Origin: Methanocalculaceae archaeon
GTDB taxonomy: Archaea; Halobacteriota; Methanomicrobia; Methanomicrobiales; Methanocorpusculaceae
Reading direction: 5' to 3'
Assembly (NCBI GenBank): GCA_031255895.1
Contig: JAIRRQ010000012.1
Span: forward strand, 1 to 21,624
DNA length: 21,624 nt
The position numbers and the translations under genes were made by a program. Shown here piece after piece: positions 7,711 through 15,928 of the stretch. Positions within the stretch are counted from its first letter, which is position 1. Each line of letters starts with the position of its first letter. Below the pieces are notes generated by a model, which made no database searches, was not told the DNA's origin, and saw only the letters and a list, made by a program, of their open reading frames with translations.

Positions 7711-8583
7711 TTACTGCACGATCCGATATTCACCACTTTCTTCCTGTACAAAAAACCCTTCGCGACACATCTCTGCGAGAATACCAGTGACGCGATCTGG
7801 TTCAAATCCAACAATATTGGAAAGAAGAGTGCTGTCTGCGGTGATTCCAGAAAGCATCAGACGAAGCAAGACCCCTCGAATCTGTCGATCGGATCCTTCA
7901 AACATCGACTGTTTCACATAATGACGACTCCGACGATTCGGGTTGGGAACAAATGTTTTAAGTGCGGCACCCAGATCCATTAGCGCCCAGTACCACTCAC
8001 GAGATCTGTTCGGCAAAAAACAGGCATCTACCAGCGGGATGATATCACGATCATCCACAACAGTAGTGTCGGAGAAGAAATGATGGATGAACACGCGACG
8101 AATATTTGTTTCGATGAAAACAACCGGTCGATTGAAGACAAAAGCCGCTATTGAACAGGAAGTGGCAGGACCAATTCCAGGAAAGGTCGCAAGAACTCTG
8201 GGATCATTTGGTAGAACCCCGTCGAATTCTTCAATAATCTTAACGGCAAATTTTTTGAGATTCAGAACACGTCGATTATACCCCAGACCCTGCCATGCAC
8301 TGAGTAGTTTCGCCTGCGGAGCTACGGAGAGTGCGGCAAAATCCGGAAATTTTTCGATGAATGTAGGAAACGTCATCGCAACCCGTGGTACCTGTGTCTG
8401 CTGTAACATCACTTCTGAAACGACAATACGATATGGATCGAACCACAGCCGCCACTCCAGATCATGTCTGCCATTTGTCTTGTAGAACTCCATCACTTCT
8501 GTCTGAAAATCGTGAACAAGATCTGGCGTTATACCAGTTTCGGCGAATCTGGTGCGAAGTTCTGAGATGAGATGGGAAGACAT
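7711..8583 (-). CDS. MutY/EndoIII-family DNA glycosylase lacking Fe-S cysteines
   Basis: This 290-aa HhH-GPD protein resembles A/G-specific adenine glycosylase, which removes adenine opposite 8-oxoguanine. SEVMLQQTQV (56-65) carries the MutY glutamate E57; WQGLGYNRR lies at 97-105 and the helix-hairpin-helix FPGIGPATS at 134-142. Two oddities are visible. The catalytic Asp position is Glu (E158, FIETNIRRVF, where MutY has DGN). The C-x6-C-x2-C-x5-C iron-sulfur loop is replaced by a cysteine-free segment, NPNRRSRHY. After about residue 235 there is a winged-helix-like tail in place of the MutT-like domain. Similar cluster-less MutY-like proteins are known, so this is probably functional, but its exact substrate is uncertain. 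Confidence 0.85.
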   Translation of the reverse strand: MSSHLISELRTRFAETGITPDLVHDFQTEVMEFYKTNGRHDLEWRLWFDPYRIVVSEVMLQQTQVPRVAMTFPTFIEKFPDFAALSVAPQAKLLSAWQGLGYNRRVLNLKKFAVKIIEEFDGVLPNDPRVLATFPGIGPATSCSIAAFVFNRPVVFIETNIRRVFIHHFFSDTTVVDDRDIIPLVDACFLPNRSREWYWALMDLGAALKTFVPNPNRRSRHYVKQSMFEGSDRQIRGVLLRLMLSGITADSTLLSNIVGFEPDRVTGILAEMCREGFFVQEESGEYRIVQ

Positions 8584-8864
8584 AGGTACTATTCAATTTC
8601 TAGATCAAAAATAGAAAAATGTTTGGAATCAGAACGGAACAAATGAGATCAATTTTTCAGAAAATGATCTTTAAAAAAAATAAGAAATGCCTCATTCCAT
8701 GGAACAAAAAATCATTCGACTTTGTCCACACCCACGTGTATTCACTTACTCATCTCTGTGATTTTTGGCTCATCTCAAATAGTTGAAGGAATGATTAACG
8801 ATTACTGAGTTGAGTGCGATCTGAACACGGAAAAACAGTGACTCGATATCACCATTTTGAGATT

Positions 8865-9038
8865 TTAAGGGAAAATTGAGCCAGGAAACATAGTCGAGGA
8901 TATCAATCGAATCGAAAAATTTGCAGCCTGCACGACCTCAATCATCAACATCAATGCCTCCCAGAGATAAAAAAACAGCGTACCAATCATAAAAAACAAC
9001 GATGATAGCAAGATAGAATAGAAGATGATCTTCACCAT
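8865..9038 (-). CDS. Possible 57-aa membrane microprotein or remnant
   Basis: A minus-strand ATG at 9038 opens 57 codons to TAA. The product starts MVKIIFYSILLSSLFF and has one long hydrophobic segment (about residues 4-36) and a polar end. A weak GAGTG lies just upstream. No family is recognised. Neighbouring frames on the same strand (9072-9400) also encode hydrophobic fragments, so this may be one exon-sized survivor of a decayed membrane protein rather than a real small gene. Confidence 0.25.
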   Translation of the reverse strand: MVKIIFYSILLSSLFFMIGTLFFYLWEALMLMIEVVQAANFSIRLISSTMFPGSIFP

Positions 9039-9658
9039 CACTCAAATTACACATTATCTCTCTGAGTTTTTTCAAATTCTAGCATCTTCAATGAAATCGA
9101 GATTCTTCAAAATATCAGAATTAACATGGGAAATGTACTTTGCCGCAAGATCCAAAATAATCCTTCCGATGATTACGAGTCGAGTCTGAGTAACGACAAA
9201 AGGGTTGCAAATGAAACGACGCGGACATCGAAAATACGTTTGTGATAAACATGACAAGATAACCGTACTCTATTAAAATAGATCTGAAATAACAACAATA
9301 TGATTAGAATGATCGTGATAACACGCAAATCAAAAAAAGCACAATAAACATTGCACTCAATGATTCCAGCGAGCCGATTGAGATCATGTAAACAAATCAT
9401 TCGTCAAGATTATTGAGGAAATAGATGATCCTGACGAGGAAATGAAATGAAATATCAGTTCCATTGATGATAGTTTTTACGCAGAAGTTTTCGTCCAATT
9501 GACGAATAATCAAATAGATATAGAAGGCAAAAAAGAAAAGACAATATAAATCACATCCTCACGAATTGGGTCATACACGGAAGTTATTGCGTATCTTCAG
9601 GTTTTTACTGCCACAAAAATATTTGACATTATGCGATCCCCTCATATTCGAGAGTATC
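9039..9658. other. Non-coding or decayed DNA between MutY-like gene and inverted repeats
   Basis: I see no intact gene. On the minus strand several frames carry short hydrophobic runs (for example LISIGSLESLSAMFIVLFLI near 9340-9400, and IIGRIILDLAAKYI near 9140-9180) that are broken by stops and frame changes. This is what a decayed membrane-protein gene would look like, but composition alone can also produce hydrophobic runs. The 8584-8864 stretch is likewise empty. Confidence 0.35.
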
Positions 9659-9744
9659 ACGAAATGATTTCGTCCTTTTTAGAATATTTCCCCGGAAATA
9701 TCAAGGACGGGGGAGCATCATTGATTTTGTTTGGGGCAATCAAT
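9659..9744. repeat. Cluster of three inverted repeats
   Basis: Three inverted repeats lie within 86 bp. The first is acgaaat-g-atttcgt (9659-9673). The second is atatttcc-cc-ggaaatat (9684-9701), wrapped by a 7-bp outer arm cgtcctt/aaggacg (9671-9677 and 9703-9709). The third is attgatt/aatcaat (9720-9726 and 9738-9744). They sit 70 bp beyond the stop of the BrxD-like gene. They could be a 3' structure, a protein-binding site or the end of a mobile segment. There is no T-run typical of a simple terminator. Confidence 0.5.
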
Positions 9745-9813
9745 AATAAAAATTCATACTCCTGAAAAAAACAAAATCATTTTTCGGCATTATACGTGTA
9801 CCGTTTGTCCAAA

Positions 9814-11118
9814 TCACCAACTGACTCTCATTACTGCTTTTTCTTCCTCCTTTAACGAGACATCATCCTCTTTTGCGACGAATGCATACTTATCCATAGG
9901 ATTATATGAGGCATACAGAGCACATTTGTCTAGCACATCCACAAACTCTCTTAGATACAGACGTGGCACCACGTCCACACGACCACCAAACCGTCCAGTC
10001 ACTCGCTCGATCATGGTTCTGACAAACCGGATCGAAACACGCGTTTTATCGACCTCGAAGTGTGCTTCCGCGTAGATGTCGATCACCCGAAGTGAAATTT
10101 CTTCGAGTTTCTTCAAATCAAACTTCGGCAGAATGATCTGTGTCTGCATTGGATTGGAAAATCTACTGTCCGCAATCACATCGATGCGATCATACAGTGG
10201 AGGCAACGAACGGATGCCCTTCGAACCGTCGAAAAAGACAGGGGTCCCCGCGAACAGAAAAAAACAGTTTGGAAGTTCGTTTCTGTCAATCATATCCACA
10301 ATCTGACGGAGGTTGATGTAACCTTTCTCCCGTTGTGGACGAGCAGACGTCTGAGCGGTCTCCACCTCATCAAAGCTGACGAGAAGTCCTGCATAACCTG
10401 CCTGTACAATAATATACACAAGAGCTCTCAGGAACAAAAATGCGTCTTCATCGGTCACAGTTCCTTTCAGACCTGCCTGTGATTTGAATGGTCTGCCGAT
10501 CGTCTGCTCACCAGATATCCATCCGATTGCCATCTGGGCGGTAGCGAAATCGCCGCGGATGTTTGCTTTGTAGTACGTCCGCAAAGCAGCTGCGAAACTA
10601 GAGTTAATTCCGCTAACCCTGATCAAAATTGATTCAATCTCATTCGCTGTCAGATCCACGAGCATGAAATCATCTTCATCAATACCGGTACTGATAAGCC
10701 GATCTTCGATGCTGTATATCCAAGTGTCAATAATGCTCTTTAAGGCATGATCCTCACTCGGTGTCGTAAGATCTGCACAAATTCTCGCGTACACCGTTCG
10801 TAATTTGTGCAATGGGATGTTTGGAGAGATGATAACACGACTCGTCACGAATTTTGCCGCAAGACCTAACTCCAACGCCCGCGAGATAAGAAATGTTTTA
10901 CCCGAGCCATACTCACCGCGGACAAACTTACAGTCAGCGTGTCCCGCTCCAACAAATGCTAACTGAGAAATAATGACTCTTTCTTCGGTTTCAAGGCCAA
11001 CCGCAAGCCTTTCAAGTCCCGATTCAGGAACGGTTCCTCGGCGCAGTGCGTTGATGATGGCAACGCTTTCCAGACGACGATCATCGCGCCCCACACCATT
11101 ACTCTCCAGTATAACCAT
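9814..11118 (-). CDS. BrxD-type (DUF2791) P-loop ATPase, orphan
   Basis: This 434-aa ATPase belongs to the family that includes BrxD/BrxC of BREX phage-defence loci. The N-terminal signature IINALRRGTVPESGLERLAVGLE (shown here only to define residues 21-43) is characteristic of BrxD. Walker A GEYGSGKT is at 68-75, Walker B LLVSFDEVE at 245-253, and a sensor-like FAGTP at 289-293. The C-terminal quarter is helical. ATG 11118 was chosen because GGAGAG stands 4 nt upstream; ATG 11154 would add 12 residues. It overlaps the TPR gene by 20 bp, so translation is probably coupled. No methylase, PglZ or helicase gene is in the window, so it is not a standard BREX set. Function is unknown; ATP-dependent DNA or complex remodelling is inferred. 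Confidence 0.85.
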   Translation of the reverse strand: MVILESNGVGRDDRRLESVAIINALRRGTVPESGLERLAVGLETEERVIISQLAFVGAGHADCKFVRGEYGSGKTFLISRALELGLAAKFVTSRVIISPNIPLHKLRTVYARICADLTTPSEDHALKSIIDTWIYSIEDRLISTGIDEDDFMLVDLTANEIESILIRVSGINSSFAAALRTYYKANIRGDFATAQMAIGWISGEQTIGRPFKSQAGLKGTVTDEDAFLFLRALVYIIVQAGYAGLLVSFDEVETAQTSARPQREKGYINLRQIVDMIDRNELPNCFFLFAGTPVFFDGSKGIRSLPPLYDRIDVIADSRFSNPMQTQIILPKFDLKKLEEISLRVIDIYAEAHFEVDKTRVSIRFVRTMIERVTGRFGGRVDVVPRLYLREFVDVLDKCALYASYNPMDKYAFVAKEDDVSLKEEEKAVMRVSW

Positions 11119-12946
11119 AAATCTCTCCGCGGTCGCCAACTCCCCGTTTTTCAATGATCTTCACGCCTTTTTCAGCGGCTTTGGTCAAGATACCATTCAC
11201 AGTACCAGTTACTCGGCGTGTATTGAGAACAGATCGTAGATCCATTTCGCTTGCCTCACGATGTTTTTTGAGGAAAGCAACGATCTGTTGTTCACGCTCG
11301 TCAAGATCGAGCAAACTGACAACCGACTCAGGTTCGACATTTGTGATGGCAGCAGTTTCCAACCAGACGTTTTTTTCGAGAAACACAGAGCGTTCAGCGA
11401 GCATTCTGTCTTTTACCTGAGAAAGTACCTGCACGAAATTCTCGATCTTGATATCCGCAGGGTAGCATGGCATAACATCGAGACCGAGCAGACAGTGCCA
11501 TTTGCACTCCTCATAGTCCTGTCGTTCAAGGGCATCATCCGCGGCGTAAAGATGGGCGACAGCCAGGATTTCACGGCCATTGGAAGAAAGTTTTTCAAAA
11601 AACGATGTGAGGCGAACAAGTACCAACTCCATTACCTTCGGGAGGTGGTACATGGCTTCTTTGCCGTTAAAAATGACATTTGCGACAAATTCAACATCCA
11701 CTACATGGGTAATGTTGGCCAAAATATAATGGATAACTACCTCACACTCGCGATCTTCTCCGAGGCGTTTGAGAAAAGCTGCATAGGCGACACCACCGTG
11801 AATATAATCTGCGCGATATGCTCGATAATACCAGTCCCGCGCCTGCACGCAGGCGTTTGCTTCTTCGTATGAAGCGCCGATCTGTGTCAGGCAGAGAGCG
11901 GTCGGGTACGGGGAGAGGAGAACACTGATGATTCCTGCGATCTCCTCCTTGCTGCGGACTGAATCAAGAAATATTTTGAATCGATTGATGATCAGTTCCT
12001 GGATAGCATGGTCAGCGATTTCCGGATCTTTGCCACACTCTTCTGCAATTAGCTGCCGGTAGATAAAATTCGCCTCATCGTCGTGGTTTGTGCGAGCAGC
12101 GAGTTCTGCATCCAGCAACAAGTAAACAGGATCGGTATGAGTTTTGAGAAGGAGACCTAGTTCGTAACGTGCTGCATCGTAATGACCAAGCAGTTTTTCA
12201 AGCAGTACAAATGAAAAACGTATCTGGGAGACGTCTTCATTATCCATTTTTTCCTCCTCGAAGCCATCAAGGGAAGAGCGGTACGCGTTTTCAGCGGCTT
12301 TGGGATCAAGTGCCGCGAGGGCTTCAAGATCAAGTCGAAGATAGACAAGTTCACGGACGGTGTTCCAGCCACGAAGAGCGACACTCATTGCTTTTTGATA
12401 TTCTCCTGTTGCGAGGAGAGCCTCAACGTACTCGGGTGAATGTTCGTTTTCGCCAAAATATTGAACATGAATGGCTGCTGCTGCTTCGGGTTCGCCAACC
12501 TCGATCAAGGTTTGCATAAGTTTGCGGACATCTGCTGCATCAGATCCAATCCTCACCAAAGAGCGTAATGATGGGATTGCACCGCGAAGGTCGTTTTTTT
12601 TGAGAAGCAGGCGAGAGTATCCTTTCAGAGCGGAATGGTTTTCGGGTTCGAGAATTAGGGCGGTTGCGTACTCGGAAACAGCATGATCGTCGCCAGTTCT
12701 TTCCATGACATCAGCTAAGTAGCTATGCAGGTACGAGGAACGGGGTATTATTTGCACGAGATCACGAAGTAGCAGGGATGAAGTGTCGTATTGCCCAATC
12801 TCTGCGTAGCTTCTGGCGGTAAGGAGGAGGAGGGCAGGATCGTTGGTACCTGAGACGAGATTGATGACATCAGTAAATTTTCCAGCGTTAAAGAGCTGCA
12901 TTGCTCCATCGAGTACAGGAGTGGTACGAAAGTATTCATTTGTCAT
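11099..12946 (-). CDS. TPR-repeat protein with C-terminal winged helix
   Basis: This 615-aa, mostly helical protein has repeated tetratricopeptide-like helix pairs from about residue 10 to 540, with typical A/Y/L/G spacing (for example YLHSYLADVMERTGD, NHSALKGYSRLLLKKND). Residues 546-615 form a winged-helix domain: DEREQQIVAFLKKH, then a recognition helix (TGTVNGILTKAAEKG), then a basic wing ending GEIYGYTGE. The plan suggests protein scaffold plus DNA binding. ATG 12946 was chosen because it follows the pfpI stop by 4 bp; the frame stays open into pfpI, but that part copies the other frame's composition. It is coupled to the BrxD-like gene. No named family is recognised beyond the folds. 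Confidence 0.85.
   Translation of the reverse strand: MTNEYFRTTPVLDGAMQLFNAGKFTDVINLVSGTNDPALLLLTARSYAEIGQYDTSSLLLRDLVQIIPRSSYLHSYLADVMERTGDDHAVSEYATALILEPENHSALKGYSRLLLKKNDLRGAIPSLRSLVRIGSDAADVRKLMQTLIEVGEPEAAAAIHVQYFGENEHSPEYVEALLATGEYQKAMSVALRGWNTVRELVYLRLDLEALAALDPKAAENAYRSSLDGFEEEKMDNEDVSQIRFSFVLLEKLLGHYDAARYELGLLLKTHTDPVYLLLDAELAARTNHDDEANFIYRQLIAEECGKDPEIADHAIQELIINRFKIFLDSVRSKEEIAGIISVLLSPYPTALCLTQIGASYEEANACVQARDWYYRAYRADYIHGGVAYAAFLKRLGEDRECEVVIHYILANITHVVDVEFVANVIFNGKEAMYHLPKVMELVLVRLTSFFEKLSSNGREILAVAHLYAADDALERQDYEECKWHCLLGLDVMPCYPADIKIENFVQVLSQVKDRMLAERSVFLEKNVWLETAAITNVEPESVVSLLDLDEREQQIVAFLKKHREASEMDLRSVLNTRRVTGTVNGILTKAAEKGVKIIEKRGVGDRGEIYGYTGE
11123..11128 (-). promoter_or_regulatory. 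Shine-Dalgarno deciding the BrxD-like start
   Basis: The minus strand reads GGAGAG, four nt before ATG 11118 and inside the last codons of the TPR gene. It supports the shorter start and translational coupling. Confidence 0.5.
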
Positions 12947-12950
12947 TGTG

Positions 12951-13463
12951 TCATACGAGATGCTGAGTGATAGCGTCGGTGAATGCTTTGGCATCCTGTG
13001 GTAGTCTCGCGGTGATGATGTTTCCGGAGACAACGATGGATTCGTTGACAAAGATTACCTTGTCGAGTTCGAGGACACGACGAGATGCTGGAGTGTCAAG
13101 ACAGGTGGCATTCTTTCCAACAAGGAGCCCAGCTTCGGCGATGACGATTGGCGCAAGGCAAATACCTGCGGTTATTTTCCCGGCATTACCAATAGCGTTG
13201 GTGATGTCGATGAGTTTTCCACATCTCCAGAGGTAGTCCTGGCAGCCAATGCCACCCACGATAACGATTCCATCGTAATCGACGGGATCGACATCATCGA
13301 AAGATAAGTCGGATTCAATGATTTCTCCGTGCATACCGTAACAGGTTCCACGTATAGTGGAGGCAGTTACGCATTCAATTCCAATCTCTTCAAAAGCGGC
13401 TTTGGGTATGGTGTATTCCTGATCTAAGAACCGATCCGGAGCTATTGCAAAAAGAATCTTCAT
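12951..13463 (-). CDS. DJ-1/PfpI family protein
   Basis: This 170-aa protein belongs to the DJ-1/PfpI superfamily (glyoxalase III, deglycase, protease or chaperone roles in different members). The central strand GIVIVGGIGCQDYL (65-78) and the nucleophile elbow AGICLAP with C102 mark the fold. The residue after the nucleophile is Leu rather than the His of PfpI proteases, so peptidase activity is doubtful. It is the first gene of the minus-strand operon with the TPR and BrxD-like genes; the gap to the TPR gene is 4 bp. A TATAAAA-like stretch stands only about 7 bp before the ATG, too close to be a normal promoter for this start, so the promoter is unclear. Confidence 0.88.
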   Translation of the reverse strand: MKILFAIAPDRFLDQEYTIPKAAFEEIGIECVTASTIRGTCYGMHGEIIESDLSFDDVDPVDYDGIVIVGGIGCQDYLWRCGKLIDITNAIGNAGKITAGICLAPIVIAEAGLLVGKNATCLDTPASRRVLELDKVIFVNESIVVSGNIITARLPQDAKAFTDAITQHLV

Positions 13464-13500
13464 GTGTATTTTATATGGTTTTCCAGATGGATTAATGGAT

Positions 13501-14281
13501 CTACCTCGATCTCCGAACGGAGTAAGAAAGTCTTATCAAAGGTAGTACAACAGTGATAATCGAATTATCTGTCGGATCCATCGTGAGACATAGGATTGCC
13601 ACTTCAATCAGTTTGACGATCACGATCGCGATCGTCTGTGATGCGCTGTTAGTTGCGGACCACTTGGTACAATGCATCATGCCGCCGAAAAAACTCCATT
13701 CGTTGCGTTTATGCCTTGTCTTAGTACTAGTCGGAGAAAGGGTAGCCATCCCTTGTTTGATCAGTACCTGGTTCGATCAATAGACGTTGTGAAGGGATCA
13801 CCACGATCGAAGCACCGTCAATTATGTTGTCGACACAGGAGGGGAGATATTGTTGATCGAAAAACAGCTTAGTATCCTTATATTCACCAGTAATGTGAAT
13901 TACATTCCATCTATAAGGTGTAATTTTAGTATCAATGGTGACAATAACTGAGACAACAATACTCTCACGTGAAACACTTGATGATATATGAACAATATCC
14001 ATCTTCGCTCTTGGAGATGTAAAAGGACTTATCGTCGCATCAAAATCAGATGCTATGACCTAAATATCCACGATTGTGTCCACTGGATGACTTCGTAGAG
14101 GTATCTTTATTAGTCCATTAGTACTCACGAAAATCACTACTCAAGGAATATCGCATGCCATCGAATCACCACCACCATTTGCAATAATCATGATGTCAAA
14201 TACAGCAAAATCAGATGGTATCTGAACTATATTTGCACTATCTATAGTAAATTGCCATACAATACGACCTACACAACCAAA
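13501..14281 (-). pseudogene. Decayed ORF with two in-frame stops and a frameshift, pilin-like segment
   Basis: One minus-strand frame is open from 14281 to 13727 (185 codons) apart from TGA at 14141-14143 and TAG at 14060-14062. About nine stops would be expected by chance at this composition. A second frame, open from 13749 to 13501, overlaps its end and may continue it after a frameshift. The translated part includes VWQFTIDSANIVQIP, then a glycine-rich IIANGGGDS followed by beta-strand-like VVIFVSTNG. That pattern recalls archaeal type IV pilins and other surface proteins, but the match is from memory. It most likely represents a dying surface-protein gene. Confidence 0.45.
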
Positions 14282-14494
14282 CTAACCATGTCATCACGGC
14301 TATCTTCGCGATATCGATGCTTGCAGCACATTTTGCAATGTTAGCCCATGTCGTACCTGTAATATCACCAACATATTTCAGTACTAACGCTTCAAAGACC
14401 ATATAAAGACCATCTATTATGCAGGTACATATATGAAAATATATTAAAAATGCGAATAGATCACATCAATTTGGGAGATGACTACTGATCATGA

Positions 14495-14674
14495 AAACCA
14501 GTTTCGTGCAAATATCAGAGATTACCAGGAAATGTAGAACATGCATTCGAGAAAATCTATCGAAAGAAAGAAATTGCCCACATACTCGCCAAAGTAGGAC
14601 ATTCACAGACAAAAGGAAAAGTGGATGAAAAATCGGAACATACAAACAATCAAAGCAAGAATTGTAATTTTTGA
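14495..14674 (+). pseudogene. 59-codon remnant, possibly of an IS transposase
   Basis: A plus-strand frame is open from 14495 to TGA at 14672-14674 with no start codon near its beginning. It encodes a basic helical stretch (FEKIYRKKEIAHILAKVG) followed by a Lys/Glu/His/Asn-rich segment. The order loosely resembles the linker between the helix-turn-helix and DDE domains of IS481-type transposases, but no catalytic residues are present and no inverted repeats were found. Neighbouring frames over 14284-14494 are broken. It is a weak call; a random open frame is possible. Confidence 0.25.
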
Positions 14675-14784
14675 AAATTTCATTCTTTACCATATTCTAA
14701 ATACAACGAGAATATATCTCATAAAAATTCAAATAATTAATGAATAAATTTGATAACACAGAAAGAAGCATTTTTACACAAAAA

Positions 14785-15048
14785 TCAATGAATTATTTTC
14801 AAAAATTGATTATTTATTCTATAAAATAACACATTTATAGATAAATAAATGAAAACAATAAATGGATTCATTCGTGACATCAAAAACAGAGATCCTCTTT
14901 CCCCTCCAAGGCATGATTTCCAATCTAACTCACTCATAAAAACGTCGTCTGTTGACTTCTCGCAAATTATTTCGTGATCCATCCATACAGTCACCCACTG
15001 CACGACTTCGCCCAATGATTCGCCAACCTTAATCTCTTCCGCGTTCAA
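14785..15048 (-). CDS. Hypothetical 87-aa ORF with TTG start, possibly a fragment
   Basis: The frame begins at TTG 15048, directly after an in-frame TGA. Its first 60 codons look coding (GAA, GTC, GTG, GGC, TGG) and encode an acidic, Trp-containing stretch including VGESLGEVVQWVTVWMDHE. The last 27 codons fall in AT-rich DNA and encode a hydrophobic tail. It is divergent from the winged-helix gene at 15060, with only 11 bp between. No family is recognised. It may be the surviving end of a gene whose remainder has been lost. Confidence 0.25.
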   Translation of the reverse strand: MNAEEIKVGESLGEVVQWVTVWMDHEIICEKSTDDVFMSELDWKSCLGGERGSLFLMSRMNPFIVFIYLSINVLFYRINNQFLKIIH

Positions 15049-15059
15049 AACGTTATTTC

Positions 15060-15380
15060 ATGAAGAAGGATGAGACGATCCATATGAGGGAGTGGGGCAA
15101 TAACAGAAGCGATTGCGACGTTGACTGGACACTCTACCACATGCTGACTGATGAAAAACCAGTAATGATTACAGAACTGGTGAAACGATCTGGATGGGAT
15201 CGGGGTATTGTGGAAGCATCTCTGTCCCGACTTGAGAACAACCACATGATTGCAGTTATGGAGAACTCGGTCAGTCTCCTGAGCCTATCAGACATGTTGA
15301 TGCTGAATGAAATGATGCATACTCCTAATATGCCAATCTATATTGAAAACGGAGTTATCAAAGCGAAGAAACAATGTTGA
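15060..15380 (+). CDS. Small winged-helix DNA-binding protein
   Basis: This 106-aa protein has a predicted helix-turn-helix: [22 protein letters not shown] (described here as residues 21-42) is followed by a recognition-helix-like [16 protein letters not shown] and a short wing. The fold matches MarR/ArsR-like regulators in general, and no ligand is visible. ATG 15084 with GGATGAG upstream is an alternative start. The stop overlaps the aTrm56 start by 7 bp, so it leads an operon of aTrm56, ATP-grasp, TFE and HD genes and may regulate it. Confidence 0.7.
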   Translation: MKKDETIHMREWGNNRSDCDVDWTLYHMLTDEKPVMITELVKRSGWDRGIVEASLSRLENNHMIAVMENSVSLLSLSDMLMLNEMMHTPNMPIYIENGVIKAKKQC

Positions 15381-15928
15381 AACCAAAATCATATGTCCTA
15401 CGAATCGGTCACCGACCAGAACGCGATCTACGAGTTACAACACACGTTGGTCTGAGCTCCCGAGCACTCGGGGCAAGTGGTATGTATCTTGCCGCAGATG
15501 ATCGGAAAGTTGTTGATAGCATCATGGACGTTGCACACCGATTCGGTGGCACCTATTTTTGCAAAAATAATGTGAAGTGGAAGAATTGCATCAACATTTT
15601 CAAACGAAATGGTGGAAAAGTAGTGCATCTGACAATGTACGGCCTGCGATTGCAGGACGTTATTTCTGAAATTCGAACTGAAAAAAAAATTTTGATCGTG
15701 GTGGGTGCTGAGAAGGTGCCTGGCAATATGTACGAGCTTGCAAACTACAATGTGGCGGTTTCCAACCAACCCCACTCGGAGATTTCAGCTCTTGCGTTGT
15801 TTCTGGATCATCTATATGATGGTGCAGAACTGGAACTCGCGTTTCCGGATGCAGAGCTCGGAGTGCTGCCGACCGCAATTGGCAAGACTGTTATTAAACA
15901 TGATGAGTACCACGGTGACGAGGTATGA
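15374..15928 (+). CDS. tRNA (cytidine(56)-2'-O)-methyltransferase
   Basis: This 184-aa protein is aTrm56, the archaeal SPOUT enzyme that 2'-O-methylates C56 of the tRNA T-loop with S-adenosylmethionine. The N-terminal signature [20 protein letters not shown] (residues 8-27) is diagnostic; R14-D18 and THVGL are strongly conserved. The trefoil-knot cofactor region runs from VVGAEKVP (109-116) to [19 protein letters not shown] (127-145). Length matches the family. It overlaps both neighbours (7 bp upstream, ATGA downstream), so it is part of one transcript with TFE. Confidence 0.95.
   Translation: MLKPKSYVLRIGHRPERDLRVTTHVGLSSRALGASGMYLAADDRKVVDSIMDVAHRFGGTYFCKNNVKWKNCINIFKRNGGKVVHLTMYGLRLQDVISEIRTEKKILIVVGAEKVPGNMYELANYNVAVSNQPHSEISALALFLDHLYDGAELELAFPDAELGVLPTAIGKTVIKHDEYHGDEV

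Noticed and set aside
12947-13051. Longer N-terminus of the TPR protein, overlapping pfpI
   Set aside because: The extra codons lie in the well-supported pfpI gene and read as low-complexity Ser/Pro. ATG 12946 sits just after the pfpI stop.
9814-13463. A full BREX system
   Set aside because: No PglX/BrxX methylase, PglZ, BrxL/Lon or helicase gene is present in the window; only the BrxD-type ATPase is.
13615-13636. Palindrome rich in cgatcg as a regulatory site or origin
   Set aside because: A perfect cgatcgcgatcg core exists, but it lies inside a decayed coding frame and GATC-type words are frequent in this genome, so chance is likely.
13553-13783. Plus-strand hydrophobic ORF
   Set aside because: Its hydrophobic run is the complement of the minus-strand frame, and there is no ribosome site or family match.
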